Positions 62,829 through 64,000 of a stretch of DNA of 64,000 nt are shown here, piece by piece (the stretch's first letter is position 1; each line of letters starts with the position of its first letter). This DNA is from Trichomonas vaginalis G3. Taxonomy: Eukaryota > Parabasalia > Trichomonadida > Trichomonadidae. The DNA lies in assembly GCF_026262505.1 (NCBI RefSeq), contig NC_067206.1:9420268-9484267 (forward strand). The letters are read 5' to 3'. The translations under genes were made by a program, and so were the position numbers. Under the pieces are notes generated by a model, which saw only the letters and a list, made by a program, of their open reading frames with translations, was not told the origin of the DNA and searched no databases.

Positions 62829-64000
62829 CAAAAGGAAAGAAAACGAGAGCGGGAAATGCCGATTATTTCGCTTTCAATTGCTTATTATTTTTCCAGAAGT
62901 CATATTTTGTGTAAATATGAATATTAAATGATAATGACTCCTCAATAATCAAAAAATATTAGAAAATATTAAGGAAAAATTTGCGGTCATTTGAATCTTA
63001 TTTATATTGGAATAAAAACTACACATTGTGAATTGAATTGTTTTGGTAAGAATATTCTCTAAGTTATCGGTAATAAAAGCAATCTTTTAATCATATAAAT
63101 ATTTTTAAAATGCTTGTATCAAAGAGTTGATCTGTATATTGCTAGAAATATTATGGAGCATTGTATGTTGAATTTGTATCTTGAATTGGGCATCTATAAT
63201 ATCAACCTAAAAAGGAATTCCAATTCAAGAGTAGCATTCCTCTTTTCATCATTCTCAATAATGATATAAAAAAAAGTTGTATACAAATTGATCTGTTCAA
63301 ATGATGCAAAGGTAACTAAACTCCTTTCGCCGATCCGATGTGCTCCATATTTAAAATATAGCTTGCATATGTAGAAGAAAAGCTAATTTTGAAGTACGCC
63401 CGAAATCCACCAACAGGATTTCGAGCTATTAAAAGGTACTTTTAAATGTGATTTTTTTTATAAAAAATTAAATTTATTTTAAGATCAGACTAAAAACTAA
63501 TTTTATGGAAAATCTATATCGACAAATTTATTACTTATTGGGTATATAGATTTTTTGATTATGGCGATTATGTCTGATATGCTTCCAATAAGCCAAAACA
63601 GTGTTTTGGGAGTGATTAAATACAAAAAAATCTGGCGATGCTTTACGTGGCAAATGGTCGAATGGTTATTACCCCTTACTATTTGGTACCGGGGACGCTA
63701 GTTCGAAACTGATGCACTATATTTTTTTACAAAATGCGTTTATTAGGACAGGGTAAAGAAAGGTTGCCAATATAATATATTTAAATAAATACAACTAATC
63801 TAGCATAAAAAACTATTGAATATTTGAATTCAATAAAAATTTATATAAAATACATGTAAAGCATAAATTACTATATAAATCAAGCTGTATTTTGTTTTAA
63901 ACACCGATTGTTTCATATAATATATATTCAACTCAAGTTTCTAATTAAGAATTTCATATAAAATTTAGCATATGATCAGCAACAATTAAAATTAGTATTA
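62829..64000. other. Intergenic, AT-rich, no gene seen
   Basis: About 1.2 kb from the SNF2 start to the window end. A GC-richer patch near 63610-63720 has a fair tRNA A-box-like word (TGGTCGAATGG at 63646) and a poor B-box-like word (AGTTCGAAACT near 63700), but acceptor ends do not pair, so I do not call a tRNA. Confidence 0.5.

Noticed and set aside
63637-63715. Possible tRNA (A-box-like and B-box-like words)
   Set aside because: The acceptor ends do not pair, the T stem has a mismatch and the B box departs from consensus at several positions.

Overview
The window looks like nuclear DNA of a parabasalid flagellate, most likely Trichomonas vaginalis or a close relative. The evidence is AT-rich intergenic DNA, uninterrupted protein-coding frames, several TCA-Y-T initiator motifs (TCACTT, TCATTT, TCATTC) within about 5-40 bases of start codons, and expanded families typical of trichomonads: ankyrin proteins, a BspA-like LRR protein, an ALK/LTK-type glycine-rich protein, a Polinton/Maverick and Mutator-like elements. 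The species is inferred, not proven.

Layout. 1-6.6 kb: the right part of a Polinton/Maverick, with a jelly-roll capsid protein on the minus strand, further element genes, and at its right side a nucleoplasmin-like acidic-tailed protein, a GC hairpin and a T18 tract. 7.8-9.3 kb: a broken ankyrin gene whose repeats are almost identical. 9.9-10.5 kb: an intact calponin-homology gene. 11.1-14.3 kb: non-genic repeats, ending in a 2.3-kb fold-back structure whose arms are tandem arrays of hairpins. 16.1-18.2 kb: an ankyrin gene with two in-frame stops, head-to-head with a BspA-like surface protein (the two ATGs overlap in CCATGG). 20.2-22.3 kb: two TIR elements sharing one TTAA. 22.8-29.1 kb: ceramide synthase, a coiled-coil protein, METTL5, a type I membrane protein and a broken calnexin. 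29.6-41 kb: a MAP10-N-like protein, a BTB/BACK-ankyrin protein, a beta-helix surface-type protein, a tiny RBR-finger protein, a second ankyrin protein and a glycine-rich ALK/LTK-like protein. 41.2-43.8 kb: a cation-chloride cotransporter with one in-frame TGA. 45.1-55.9 kb: a tandem segmental duplication holding a CAMK-like kinase (second copy only a 3' fragment) and two mucin-like S/T/E-repeat membrane proteins. A 1.9-kb Mutator-like element with a 9-bp target duplication sits in unit 1, and a truncated TTAA element carrying a nested 1-kb insertion sits in unit 2. 56-62.8 kb: a GH32 invertase of bacterial type, a possible galactose-binding-like protein and a large CHD-type SNF2 remodeller. 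The rest to 64 kb is AT-rich with no gene seen.

The host genes do not form an operon or one pathway. They mix core functions (sphingolipid synthesis, rRNA methylation, ER folding, chromatin, ion transport, kinase) with lineage-expanded surface and ankyrin families. Five host loci (two ankyrin genes, calnexin, the cotransporter and the kinase fragment) are broken by few lesions, which suggests recent decay or sequencing error. The strongest candidates for something undescribed are the hairpin-array fold-back element at 12.0-14.3 kb and the nucleoplasmin-like protein associated with the Polinton.
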